Shown here piece by piece: positions 18,701 to 25,503 of a stretch of 42,577 nucleotides of DNA. Within the stretch, counting starts at the first letter, position 1, and each line of letters opens with the position of its first letter. Made by a program: the position numbers and the translations under genes. The stretch is from Verrucomicrobiota bacterium (GTDB lineage Bacteria > Verrucomicrobiota > Verrucomicrobiia > Limisphaerales > SXTU01). Below the pieces are notes generated by a model, which saw only the letters and a program-made list of their open reading frames with translations, was not told the origin of the DNA and made no database searches. The stretch covers positions 1 to 42,577 of the forward strand of contig JACRKB010000004.1 in NCBI GenBank assembly GCA_016235545.1, in the 5' to 3' direction.

Positions 18701-18759
18701 ATCCGACAGTGGAAAAAACGTGTCGCATGGCAACCGGGGCGCGAATGTCGAGACGTCAC
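15742..18759 (-). CDS. PVC-type haem-binding protein (sugar-binding-like module, beta-propeller, HEAT-like repeats, cytochrome c)
   Basis: 1005-residue exported redox protein, first gene of the minus operon. Order: signal peptide (HCRITALILAAIAGTIPLRA), jelly-roll carbohydrate-binding-like module (about 45-145, PEWIWVDSKAE, DNSATIFVNGRQV), beta-propeller (about 200-590, FDMKGRLIIAPDPGG, GPDKLIYVMNG, RNPYDIAFNSDGEMF), HEAT-like helices (about 620-850) and cytochrome c with CLACH (C873, C876, H877) and GPDLTGVAGRF. Start: an ATG at 18801 lies inside the palindrome at 18793-18806; the GTG at 18759 directly precedes the signal peptide and sits 33 bases after the palindrome, matching the spacing at other operons, so it is preferred. 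Function is presumably periplasmic sugar oxidation with electron transfer to haem. Confidence 0.85.
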   Translation of the reverse strand: MTSRHSRPGCHATRFFHCRITALILAAIAGTIPLRAQIPEWIWVDSKAESTGALSCFRKSFQLGANATRVVLHATADNSATIFVNGRQVAANKGWQNPVQTDVTGATQPGENILAVKCVGGVRRAGFVARLEITHGTVAGAANAPENISQRRVSFIVSDASWLAAPREVPGWQEAKVSGADWSKPVSLGKLGIAPWGDVLATRQATTAESLQALPGFKVELLRSARIDEGSWVSMTFDMKGRLIIAPDPGGLLRVTLAPAGTVAEVEKLKAPIDGAQGLLCAHGSLYVNNARGPDGPGFYRLRDADGDDQFDKVELFRTFTRSDHGPHAVVLGPDKLIYVMNGNFSGLPAKLSPASPHRMFKEDQLLPRQWDPNGHAIGVLAPGGYVTRLDPDGKKWELLLAGFRNPYDIAFNSDGEMFTYDADMEWDMGAPWYRPTRVNHCVSGGEYGWRSGSGKWPASYPDSLPAAVDVGKGSPTGIAFGTGAKFPPRYQRALFVLDWAYGKIFAVHLKPDGASYTGALETFLEGRPLNVTDVQVGPDGAMYFITGGWNTQSGLYRVTYTGPTLTEPSKSAAELKAEAAAVKARQLRHSLENFHGKQDAKAVAFAWPYLDSDDRWIRYAARIAIEAQPVAEWRQRALEEKSVNGGLTALLALARCSGMESQPALLHALAKFPLNRLAEARQLDKLRVLELSFSRQGKPDPANAAPVLAELDCHYPAKTEPLNRELCQLLIHLEAPGVVKKTLGLMAAARTQEEQTHYAFHLRSLQRGWTMDERRTYFAWFTKALTEFKGGNSFSKYLANAQRDAVSLLSSAQRTELAGVIGEVPALVIPQPSPNRKLVREWKIGDLLPDLEQVGVGRSFARGRKALIDAQCLACHQFGNEGGSIGPDLTGVAGRFGRRELLESLLEPSKIIGFQYENTVIRKTDGDDVTGKLVDEDEAKVALITNPLTQERAEVLKKDIARRSLSTVSPLPEGLASILTREEILDLLALLESGGRRDHVAFQK

Positions 18760-18792
18760 GCCCGCACCATAGGCACTGGCGCTCCGCAAGCA

Positions 18793-18806
18793 TTGACCCA
18801 TGTCAA
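18793..18806 (-). promoter_or_regulatory. TTGAC-N4-GTCAA palindrome (CRP/FNR-like site) before the haem-protein operon
   Basis: Perfect inverted repeat TTGACCCATGTCAA. It ends 33 bases before the GTG start of the haem-protein gene and heads the five-gene operon 18759-11429. The half-site spacing is that of CRP/FNR-family operators (FNR consensus TTGAT-N4-ATCAA). The same motif recurs at 20603, 28025 and 38924, with variants at 20684 and 32422. Confidence 0.7.
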
Positions 18807-19231
18807 ACTCGGGCGTTCATGCTTAGCTCCCGCCATCGCTCGCGCTGCGGAATGAGAACTGTAGTATCGAGGTGAAAGTGTCGCTTCATTTTCACCTCTT
18901 CAGATACTGGCAGCGTCACGGCGACGATGTCGGCGTAGTCCATCACCCATTCCACTTATCGGTCGAGGTTTCCCCGGGGATGGATGTGCATACGGTAGCT
19001 GCGTCAGCGCGGTCTCCCGCTGGGATGCATGGCTCGCACAGGCTGCGCTTCAACGCTGGCCGACAGACGTGCATCGGCGTTGTGGGCTCGCAGCTCAGGC
19101 CTGAGCGAACTTGCCGCACAATTTGCGCCCGCGCTCCATGCGCATGCCGAGCCGACCGACGGCTTTGCGGGCGGAAGTATTGCAGTCGCAACGAGTTTTC
19201 CTTTTCGTTGTTCGGTGCTTGCACGCCACCG
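18807..19231. other. gap without a supported gene
   Basis: About 425 bases between the palindrome before the haem operon and the end of the GH109-like gene. It holds the 18869-18898 hairpin and a 50-codon minus-strand frame, GTG at 18955 to TGA at 18803, whose stop overlaps the palindrome. That frame reads smoothly (VEWVMDYADIVAVTLPVSEE at its start) but matches no family I know, and open frames of this size are common in GC-rich DNA. No RNA gene or transposon trace is seen. Confidence 0.45.
18869..18898. repeat. 9-bp inverted repeat (hairpin)
   Basis: GAGGTGAAA at 18869-18877 is the exact reverse complement of TTTCACCTC at 18890-18898, with a 12-base loop. It lies in the gap between the GH109-like gene (ends 19232) and the haem operon promoter. 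On the minus strand no T-run follows, so it is not a clear terminator; it may be a processing or attenuation hairpin, or chance. Confidence 0.4.
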
Positions 19232-20566
19232 TCATTGCTTGGCGAAGAGCGGATCCACCGCAAACTTGGGCTGCGTGGTTCGCCATTTTCCCCGCGTGAA
19301 ATCGGGGAACGGCACAGGCTGGCCATTTTTGGCAATGGACTGGCCGGAGAGGTCCACGATGGCACTCATGGTGACGGAGTCATAGACATCCAGCGGCAGT
19401 GGACGCCGGTCGCGGACGGCTTCGAAGAAAACACGCAGTTCCACTCCGTCCGCGCCGCCGTGACCGCCTACAGGACTCTGCGTGCTCCACGAGTGTTTGT
19501 ATTGCTGTTCGTATGGCGGAAACGGATCCCAGCCGTGCGGCGTCGAGCTTCTCCCGGCCAGATGGATCGCGTTGCGTTCCTCGCTGTAAACGCCGCGCGT
19601 GCCCTGGAGCATCCACCGGTTGTCGTAGGGGCGCGGCAGTTGCATGTCGTAGTTGATGATGACCGTCCGGCCCTTCTCGGTGCGGAGTGTGGAGGTGACG
19701 ATGTCGCCCTGCGCGTAGCGGCGCGTGGCCGAGGGATGATCGGCTCCGAAGCGGCGTTTGAACATGTCGTTGATGCCGAGGCTGTCGGTCGCTGCCGAGC
19801 TGATCGACGTGAAGCGGTCGCCGCAGTTGATGTCGCACCAGCTTAGCACCGGGCCGACGCTGTGAGTGGGGTATTGGTCTCGGTTGAACCTGACCAGATA
19901 CTCTGCAGGCCAGCGGTCCGCCCCGGTCTGCGCATCGAAGAACCAATGATCAACACAGTTGTGGCTGTGAGCGCAGTGGACATGGACGATGGTCCCGAAC
20001 AGCCCCGCACGGACCATGTTAAGCAGTGCCAGATTGTCGGGGCGGAAGGACCAGTTCTCCAGCATCATGCACTCGACGCCTGTTTTTTCCGAGATGTCCA
20101 CCAGTTGCCAGCATTCTTCGCTGGTCAGGGCGCAGGGAACCTCCACTGCGGGAGTGATGCCCGCGTTCATCGCCGCCACGGCCATCGGCGTGTGCCATTT
20201 CCACGGGGTGGCGATGATGACGGCATCGAGGCTGCCTGCTTGCAGCATTTTCTGCCATGCCCAGTCGCCATCGGTGAAGAGCTTTGGCGCGGGGAGTCCA
20301 TGTTTGGTGATAATCTCCGCAGCCCTTGTGGCCGCCGCCTTGTTGCAGTCGCAGACCTTTGTCACCTGCAAACCGGGCTCGATCTTCAAGGCGTTGTTCA
20401 GCAGTCCGGTGCCGCGTCCGCCGGTGCCGACCCAGCCCACTTTGAGCGGCCTTGGTAACACTGCTGTTTTCTGTGCGCCACGCGCCAGGCCGACTCCGGT
20501 CATGAGCACGGATGCGGTGGCGCGGCGGCCAAACTCTCTGCGCGTCACGTTGGAGCGCTGGCTCAT
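19232..20566 (-). CDS. GH109-like Gfo/Idh/MocA oxidoreductase, Tat-exported
   Basis: 444-residue protein of the Gfo/Idh/MocA family closest in pattern to glycoside hydrolase family 109, whose members use bound NAD+ to cleave alpha-N-acetylgalactosamine by oxidation-elimination. Seen: Tat signal VTRREFGRR (residues 7-15), nucleotide loop GTGGRGTG, EVPCALTSEECWQLVD (the GH109 form of the EKP region), MMLENWSF, and YPTHSVGPVLSWCDINCGDR, the family signature with YPTH and GDR. The ATG at 20566 is preferred to one at 20611, which would overlap the palindrome. It is a single-gene unit with its own palindrome 36 bases upstream. GalNAcase activity is not proven; many GH109-like proteins in this phylum have other substrates. 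Confidence 0.85.
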   Translation of the reverse strand: MSQRSNVTRREFGRRATASVLMTGVGLARGAQKTAVLPRPLKVGWVGTGGRGTGLLNNALKIEPGLQVTKVCDCNKAAATRAAEIITKHGLPAPKLFTDGDWAWQKMLQAGSLDAVIIATPWKWHTPMAVAAMNAGITPAVEVPCALTSEECWQLVDISEKTGVECMMLENWSFRPDNLALLNMVRAGLFGTIVHVHCAHSHNCVDHWFFDAQTGADRWPAEYLVRFNRDQYPTHSVGPVLSWCDINCGDRFTSISSAATDSLGINDMFKRRFGADHPSATRRYAQGDIVTSTLRTEKGRTVIINYDMQLPRPYDNRWMLQGTRGVYSEERNAIHLAGRSSTPHGWDPFPPYEQQYKHSWSTQSPVGGHGGADGVELRVFFEAVRDRRPLPLDVYDSVTMSAIVDLSGQSIAKNGQPVPFPDFTRGKWRTTQPKFAVDPLFAKQ

Positions 20567-20602
20567 GGGAGCGAAGTCTGGCTGACTCCGTGGCCAGACG
20601 GT

Positions 20603-20616
20603 TTGACGCAAGTCAA
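20603..20616 (-). promoter_or_regulatory. TTGAC-N4-GTCAA palindrome (CRP/FNR-like site) before the GH109-like gene
   Basis: Perfect inverted repeat TTGACGCAAGTCAA, 36 bases before the ATG at 20566. Same motif and nearly the same distance as before the haem operon, which argues for a shared regulator. Its position near the start would fit either a class II activator site or a repressor site; the sequence does not tell which. Confidence 0.7.
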
Positions 20617-20683
20617 CTTATCAAGGCGCGCTGCATCGACCGTGATGACCGCGCTCTTGGAGCGGGGGCGTTTCCGCCGGATA

Positions 20684-20697
20684 TTGATTCAGATCAA
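20684..20697. promoter_or_regulatory. TTGAT-N4-ATCAA palindrome (FNR-consensus-like)
   Basis: Perfect inverted repeat TTGATTCAGATCAA, identical in its half-sites to the classical FNR consensus. It lies 68 bases right of the 20603 site, between the minus-strand GH109-like gene and the plus-strand gene remnant beginning at 20825. It could be a second site for the GH109-like gene or the old operator of the now broken gene. Confidence 0.5.
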
Positions 20698-20824
20698 GGC
20701 GGCGGGCGCTACGGTCGGAAACGGTTGCCTGTGAGATGTTGGCGTCATGCCACTGCTTCGCCGCCGCTTGGAGTGACGACGAGTGAAGCCTGAACCGATG
20801 TCACGAGCCAAACACAGATCCATC

Positions 20825-21195
20825 ATGGCATTCCGGTCGTGCTTCGTCCTTTTCCTGCTGCTCATGGGTGCGGCGGGGCGCGCGGCGGATCCCGCGCGCT
20901 TCATCGCCGCCTACAGCTTCGATCCGCTGGTCGGCGAGCCGCATGGCAACGCGCCAGCTTGTTCGGGCTCTACTTGGTGGACCGCTTCGGGAACAAGGAA
21001 CTGATTCATCGCGACCGGGAGATCAGCAGCCTGTGGCCGGTGCCGTTGCGAGCGCGTCTGCGCCCGCCGGTGCTGCCATCGCAACTGGCCGCGCACGCAG
21101 ACCGTGAGGGGACTTTCTTCTATGGCACCTTCGATCCGGCGGACCAGGCCCGCCAGCGGCGCGGCGAGCGGATCGCGGAGGCGCGGCTGGAGTAG
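20825..21195 (+). pseudogene. frameshifted remnant of an exported protein, possibly HzsA-related
   Basis: A signal peptide (MAFRSCFVLFLLLMGAAGRA from 20825) runs into DPARFIAAYSFDPLVGEPHGNAP. At about 20953 the sense shifts by one base to a second frame reading LFGLYLVDRFGNKELIHRD and then EISSLWPVPLRARLRPPVLP, stopping at 21195. Restoring one base near 20953 joins the two into a continuous NAPSLFGLYLVDRFG. The LYLVDRFGN...RPPVLPS pattern recalls the hydrazine-synthase-alpha-like domain found in large PVC secreted proteins, which are several hundred residues longer, so both a frameshift and a large deletion are implied. The family call is from memory of the pattern and tentative. No intact gene fits here. 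Confidence 0.55.
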
Positions 21196-21230
21196 GGGTA
21201 GATTTCCGTGCAGACCTCACGAGCGCTTTG

Positions 21231-22148
21231 TTATCGGTCGGGCCAGCGCTGATGCTCGGCCTGCAACTGCTCATGTGACAGGGCCCCGGCATGGATGAGC
21301 ACGCGGTAGCGCAGGTGAAGTTTTTCGCCGGGAGTGAACTCCATGAAACCGTTTTCCGGCCAAAACATCGGCGTCGGCGAGAGAAATCCGTAGTCGCGCG
21401 TGAACCACGGCGCGGGATGCCAGCGGTTTTTCGGGTCGCAGAATATCGCCAGCCCCTCTGTCTCGCCGTCGCGGGTGCCGCGCGCGTCCATCCACGGCGC
21501 GGGTTTGCCGAAGGTGCCTTTCTCGCTTTCGTCGCCGTGGGCGTTGATGAGCCGCCCGCCGGCTTTGACTGAAAGCTCAGGAGCCATCCGCGCCGAGAAG
21601 AGTGAGTGGTTGGTCTTCTCAATACGCACCTTGCTGCGCGCGGTGAGGGTGACTGCAAAGTCAATCAGGCGCAGGTCCGGCGATGGCGCGGAAATCGTGA
21701 TGCGCCGGTGGTCGTCGAAGGGCGCTTCCGCGCCGGGGCGCTCCCAGCGGCAGTCCTGCTCGATGATGATTTCGCCGCCGGCAGCACGGATGAGTTTCAC
21801 ATTCTTCGACACGATGCGCCCGCGCTCCAGCCCCTCCTGCCAGTAGTTGCCGCCGTTGACCTTGTCGCAGCCGAGGAACACAGAACTGTGGTGCGGATAC
21901 GGCTCGGTGCGGCAGGTTGTAACGCTGCGTCCGGTCCGCGGGCCGTTGACCGGGAAGAAATACGGATGCTTCTCGTCGGGCTTGAACAGATATTCGGTGA
22001 AGACCTTGCCGGAGATGGAAATGACGACGCGATCCGCCTTCAACTCGGCGGCGAGCGATTGCGGAATGGAGGGCTCTGCTCTGACGGAAAGCACCGACAG
22101 GAGAAGGGCCAGTCCGATGGTGAGTGTGGCTGATGGAGGATGGCTCAT
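21231..22148 (-). CDS. DUF6807 (PmoA-like) protein, secreted
   Basis: 305-residue protein with a signal peptide (SATLTIGLALLLSVLSVRA) and the PmoA-like/DUF6807 pattern: YLFKPDEKHPYFFPVNGPRTG, YPHHSSVFLGCDKVNG, IIEQDCRWE, KTNHSLFSARM and a closing LRYRVLIHAGAL. The fold is a beta-sandwich; the original methane-oxygenase link of the family name is misleading and the function is unknown. The ATG at 22148 overlaps the stop of the FAD oxidoreductase gene by four bases. It is the last gene of the operon beginning at 27974. A second family member is two genes upstream (24547-25503), and the two differ strongly in sequence. Confidence 0.84.
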   Translation of the reverse strand: MSHPPSATLTIGLALLLSVLSVRAEPSIPQSLAAELKADRVVISISGKVFTEYLFKPDEKHPYFFPVNGPRTGRSVTTCRTEPYPHHSSVFLGCDKVNGGNYWQEGLERGRIVSKNVKLIRAAGGEIIIEQDCRWERPGAEAPFDDHRRITISAPSPDLRLIDFAVTLTARSKVRIEKTNHSLFSARMAPELSVKAGGRLINAHGDESEKGTFGKPAPWMDARGTRDGETEGLAIFCDPKNRWHPAPWFTRDYGFLSPTPMFWPENGFMEFTPGEKLHLRYRVLIHAGALSHEQLQAEHQRWPDR

Positions 22149-24550
22149 GGCTGCGCGGGCTTCTGGGCCCCGAAAAGTTCCACTTCCCAAATGCGTGAGA
22201 TGCCGTCCTTCGTGGCGGAAATGCCAAGGCGGAGACGACGGGTTTCGAACGTGTCAAACGTGCCCGCCCATGCCGGCCGTTCGTTGCCGTGCACGCCCGG
22301 GAGGCCGCGCCAAGCCGTGCCGTCGTGCCATTGGAACTGGAAATCCCGCACCGGGGCAACGACGCCACCGCCTGTGAAGAATCCGGAGATCACGCGGGCC
22401 GCGCCGAGGCGCACGGGCGCATCCCAGGCGAATTCGATCCAATGCGGCAGCTGGGCCTTGCTGATCCAGCGCGCGCTGTTGTCAGTGACAAGCCCGTTGC
22501 CATCGTTGAGCAGCAACTCGGTTCGCACCCCGGATGAAGCCGCGCCGGGCGTGGTCACGCGCGCCGTGAGGGCGAGGTTGGGGCCGGCCCGATTGAGCCA
22601 GTCTGGCTCGGCCAGCGCGGGCGGACGCGGCGGCGACGAACTGGCCGCGCGGGCGCGCTTCAAGCCCTGGTTGATGTAGGCGAGCTGGTGGCCGGGGAGT
22701 TTGCCCGCACCGGCGCGCATGAGGTCCTGCAATTCGGACAGGTGCCGCTCGTAGATGGCGCGGGGGGAAGTGTCATGCTTGCGGCACAGGCTGGCAGCCA
22801 TGCCAATGATCTCGCCTTCCGTGCCGCCCGTGCGCATCACGCGCACCGCACCGAGCGCCTCGTGTTTCACGCTGATGTTGCGCCCGGCCATGAAGAGGTT
22901 GGTGATGCTGCGCGAGTAGAGGCAGCGATAGGGAATCCAGAAGGCGCGGCCGGCCCGATTTGCTGGATACTCGCCAAAGTCGGCGGCGGAGATGAAGGCG
23001 TCGCCCTCGAAGCCCTTCTCATACTTCGGATCAGGCAGGTGCAGGTCGTTGCTCCAGCCGGTGGGCGCGGCCCCGTCGGGGAACTGGCGGTCCTGCTTCA
23101 AGTCGTCGAGCGACAGGATGACGTCGCCGAGCAGTCGGCGGGATTCGCGCTTGCCGAGGATGTGTGCGGACCAGTTGAGCTGGTGGTTGGGCAGCACCTT
23201 GTCCACGTTCTTGAGCGCGTCCCACGCGCCATACATCGCGCGGAAATTCCAGTCGCGCACATATTCCAGCTCCGTGATCGGGTCGCGGTCGAAGCCGCTC
23301 TCCCAATACCAGCCGCCGAGCTTGTCGGGGTCGGGCTTGAGCTTGTTGCGGCCGGGAAACGGCTTGTCCGAAAGGTCCAGCGCCCACGGGCAGCGGGGGA
23401 AAGGCACCGGCGCGGAGCCGGCCTCGGTGCCGGTGTTGAGCGCGGCGGTGTCTTTGCACTCGCAGACGTTCCACAGGTTGCAGGGGCCCATGCGGCCCTT
23501 GGGCTCAATTTCAAAATCAGCCCCGGCCAGCGCGCCTACGGTGGCATCGCCGGTGCAGTCCGCGAACCACCGCCCTCCCAGCCGCAGCCGCCGCCCGCTT
23601 GTCGTGGACTGGGCGATGACAGCGCGGATCTGGCCCCCCTCCGCATCGACGCCGTTGACACGATGCTCGAGCAGCAGCGTGATGTTCTGTTCGGCGCGCA
23701 CCACAGCGAGCTTCTTGTCATCCTCGTAAAGCTCCGCTGTGTTGGCGGGCCCGTAATGCGCGCGGTGGTTCTGCTCCAACTCGGCCACCACATTGCCAAT
23801 GTTGGTCCAGGGCGGCTCGTTGCGTGCGCCCTGCAACCACACGCGCACCTCGGAGCTGTTGTTCCCGCCGAGCACGGGGCGGTCCTGCACCAGCGCCACC
23901 TTCAACCCCAGCCGCGACGCCGTCAGCGCCGCGCACGTGCCCGAGATGCCGCCGCCGGCGACGATTAGATCAAACTCCCCGGCCGGCTCCGGTTGGTCCG
24001 GCAAACCGAGGCAGGCGCGGCGAAACGCGCTCATCGCCGGCTCCGAGTTGGGCGGCACAAAGCTGCTATCTCGCGTGAGCAGCACGGCGTCGCACCGGCC
24101 CTCAAAGCCGGTCAGGTCGTGCAATGCCACCGTGGCCCGGCCCGCCGGCAGATCGATGCGTCCGCCTTCCTGCCAGTGCCAGTGCGCGCCCTCAATCCCG
24201 AAGGTGGTTTCCAGCGCGCGTCCATTGATCAGCACTTGGAACCGCCCTGGCGCGCCGGGTGCCTGCCATTGTGCAACCCAATCCTTGGTCCGCACCCACA
24301 CCCGATACGCTCCAGCCTGAGCGATCAACGCCTCCGTCGTGGCATCCGCCACCGGCCGGCCCATTCCATGCGCTAGCAGATACGGCGAGCCCATGATGTC
24401 CATGAACTGCGAATCCAACACCCACCCGCCGCAAGTGCTGAGGGCTTCTGCCTCCAACAGGACATGCGCCACCGTGCTCCCGCGGCTCGCCTCGGCGGCG
24501 AACGCGGTCACGTGCAGTGCGACCAGCACAGCGAGAATGGCGGCCTTCAT
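22145..24550 (-). CDS. secreted FAD-dependent oxidoreductase (FAD_oxidored family)
   Basis: 801-residue exported flavoprotein. Order: signal peptide (1 to about 19), N-terminal carbohydrate-binding-like beta module (about 25-165, LLEAEALSTCGGWVLDSQFM), FAD domain with dinucleotide loop VAGGGISGTCAALTASRLG at about 197-215 and PVLGGNNSSEVRVW, a middle region with CTGDATVGALAGADFE, the MAGRNISVKHEALGAVRVM segment typical of FAD_oxidored (PF12831), and a C-terminal discoidin-like module (about 660-800). Such proteins are common in PVC polysaccharide-degradation loci; the substrate is unknown, perhaps a sugar or uronate. Start at 24550; its neighbours on both sides overlap by four bases, so it lies in the middle of a tight operon. 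Confidence 0.85.
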   Translation of the reverse strand: MKAAILAVLVALHVTAFAAEASRGSTVAHVLLEAEALSTCGGWVLDSQFMDIMGSPYLLAHGMGRPVADATTEALIAQAGAYRVWVRTKDWVAQWQAPGAPGRFQVLINGRALETTFGIEGAHWHWQEGGRIDLPAGRATVALHDLTGFEGRCDAVLLTRDSSFVPPNSEPAMSAFRRACLGLPDQPEPAGEFDLIVAGGGISGTCAALTASRLGLKVALVQDRPVLGGNNSSEVRVWLQGARNEPPWTNIGNVVAELEQNHRAHYGPANTAELYEDDKKLAVVRAEQNITLLLEHRVNGVDAEGGQIRAVIAQSTTSGRRLRLGGRWFADCTGDATVGALAGADFEIEPKGRMGPCNLWNVCECKDTAALNTGTEAGSAPVPFPRCPWALDLSDKPFPGRNKLKPDPDKLGGWYWESGFDRDPITELEYVRDWNFRAMYGAWDALKNVDKVLPNHQLNWSAHILGKRESRRLLGDVILSLDDLKQDRQFPDGAAPTGWSNDLHLPDPKYEKGFEGDAFISAADFGEYPANRAGRAFWIPYRCLYSRSITNLFMAGRNISVKHEALGAVRVMRTGGTEGEIIGMAASLCRKHDTSPRAIYERHLSELQDLMRAGAGKLPGHQLAYINQGLKRARAASSSPPRPPALAEPDWLNRAGPNLALTARVTTPGAASSGVRTELLLNDGNGLVTDNSARWISKAQLPHWIEFAWDAPVRLGAARVISGFFTGGGVVAPVRDFQFQWHDGTAWRGLPGVHGNERPAWAGTFDTFETRRLRLGISATKDGISRIWEVELFGAQKPAQP

Positions 24551-25503
24551 TCTTTCCCCATTTTCGCAGGCAGCGCCTGCTCATAGGCGCGATACGCCTG
24601 TTTCACCTTCTCCACATCCGGCGCGCCGCGATGAATCCACACGCGGTAACGGCAGCGGATGGATTCGCCGGGCTGGAAGGTCTTCGCCTTCACGCCGGGC
24701 CACCCGAGGCAGAGCACGCCGTAGTGCCGCGTGAGCCATTCGGGTGGATAATCCGGATGATCCGGCGCGACGAAGATGGCCGCGCCGCTGGCTTGCTCGC
24801 GTCCGGCGAAACGCGCGGAGAAGTCCGCCCACGGCAGATGGGTGACGGTGAGGTCTTTGTCACCCTGGCCGAGCGGCGTGGTGATGACGGTTTCCATGCG
24901 CGGGGCGAAGCGCAGCGTGAGTCCGCCGTAACTCTTGCCCTCGGCCCCTTCGAGCGTGATCGGATCACTGATCGGCTTCCAGATGAGCTCTACATCCAGC
25001 GCGCGCCCGTCCTTGGACGACGGCGCTACGCGGAGCCAGACCTGCTCCTGCATGACTTTGCGTGAGCCGACGAACCAGCCGTTCTCCACCCCGAGCGTCG
25101 CGCCGCTCGCGCCCGCATCGCGCGCCAGCCAACGGACGAAGCGATGCTCGATGCCTTTGAGCGCCCACAGATCGTAATGCTGGTCGCCGATGCGCACATG
25201 CGGCCAGGACCAGAAGAGGCCGCGATGGTGATGGTGATCCTTCGGAAAATCATCGGTGAGCACCTCGCCATCGATTCCGTAAAGCGGATGCACGTAGCTG
25301 CTGCGCGCGCGGTCGGCGGGCACGCCGGCGGGCGGCTGGATGACACCGTGGTTGTAGGCGAGCACGGGCCGGCCGCCCTCGAACAGGGCGAGCGAGTATT
25401 CGCCCGCCTCAGTGAAACGAAACGTGTCGGCGGCATCGGCACGCGCGGCTGGCCACACCAGCATCGCGATGAACGACCACACGGAAACAAGCTTCATGTT
25501 CAT
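24547..25503 (-). CDS. DUF6807 (PmoA-like) protein, secreted
   Basis: 318-residue protein with a signal peptide (MNMKLVSVWSFIAMLVWPAARA) and the DUF6807 hallmarks: YNHGVIQPP, YVHPLYGIDGEVLTDDFP, the DHHHHRGLFWSWP cluster and CRYRVWIHRGA near the C-terminus. The four consecutive His residues followed by RG are the strongest family mark and could bind a metal, though no activity is known for the family. The second DUF6807 protein of the operon (21231-22148) has HHSS in place of HHHH and has probably diverged in function. Four-base overlaps with both neighbours show translational coupling. Confidence 0.87.
   Translation of the reverse strand: MNMKLVSVWSFIAMLVWPAARADAADTFRFTEAGEYSLALFEGGRPVLAYNHGVIQPPAGVPADRARSSYVHPLYGIDGEVLTDDFPKDHHHHRGLFWSWPHVRIGDQHYDLWALKGIEHRFVRWLARDAGASGATLGVENGWFVGSRKVMQEQVWLRVAPSSKDGRALDVELIWKPISDPITLEGAEGKSYGGLTLRFAPRMETVITTPLGQGDKDLTVTHLPWADFSARFAGREQASGAAIFVAPDHPDYPPEWLTRHYGVLCLGWPGVKAKTFQPGESIRCRYRVWIHRGAPDVEKVKQAYRAYEQALPAKMGKE

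Larger units (their letters stand above)
20567..20824. other. intergenic region with two palindromes
   Basis: 258 bases between the start of the GH109-like gene and the frameshifted remnant. It contains the palindromes at 20603-20616 and 20684-20697. No gene, RNA or terminator can be supported here. Confidence 0.5.

Noticed and set aside
18760-18801. ATG start at 18801 for the haem-protein gene
   Set aside because: It lies within the palindrome, adds 14 residues before the signal peptide and breaks the spacing seen at other operons; GTG at 18759 is better.
18793-18806. Reading the TTGAC palindromes as plain sigma-70 -35 boxes
   Set aside because: A -35 element needs no symmetric GTCAA half at fixed spacing, and no matching -10 is seen at constant distance; symmetry points to a dimeric regulator, although overlap with a -35 box is possible.
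18803-18955. 50-codon minus-strand frame upstream of the haem operon
   Set aside because: Smooth sequence but no known family and its stop overlaps the palindrome; open frames of this size are common here, so it is only noted in the gap entry.
22688-23968. 426-codon plus-strand frame opposite the FAD oxidoreductase
   Set aside because: No start context or motif; explained by GC-rich codon bias of the minus-strand gene.
21231-25503. DUF6807 proteins as methane monooxygenase PmoA subunits
   Set aside because: They are soluble exported beta-sandwich proteins without PmoA transmembrane helices; only the Pfam name is shared and no pmoB or pmoC is present.
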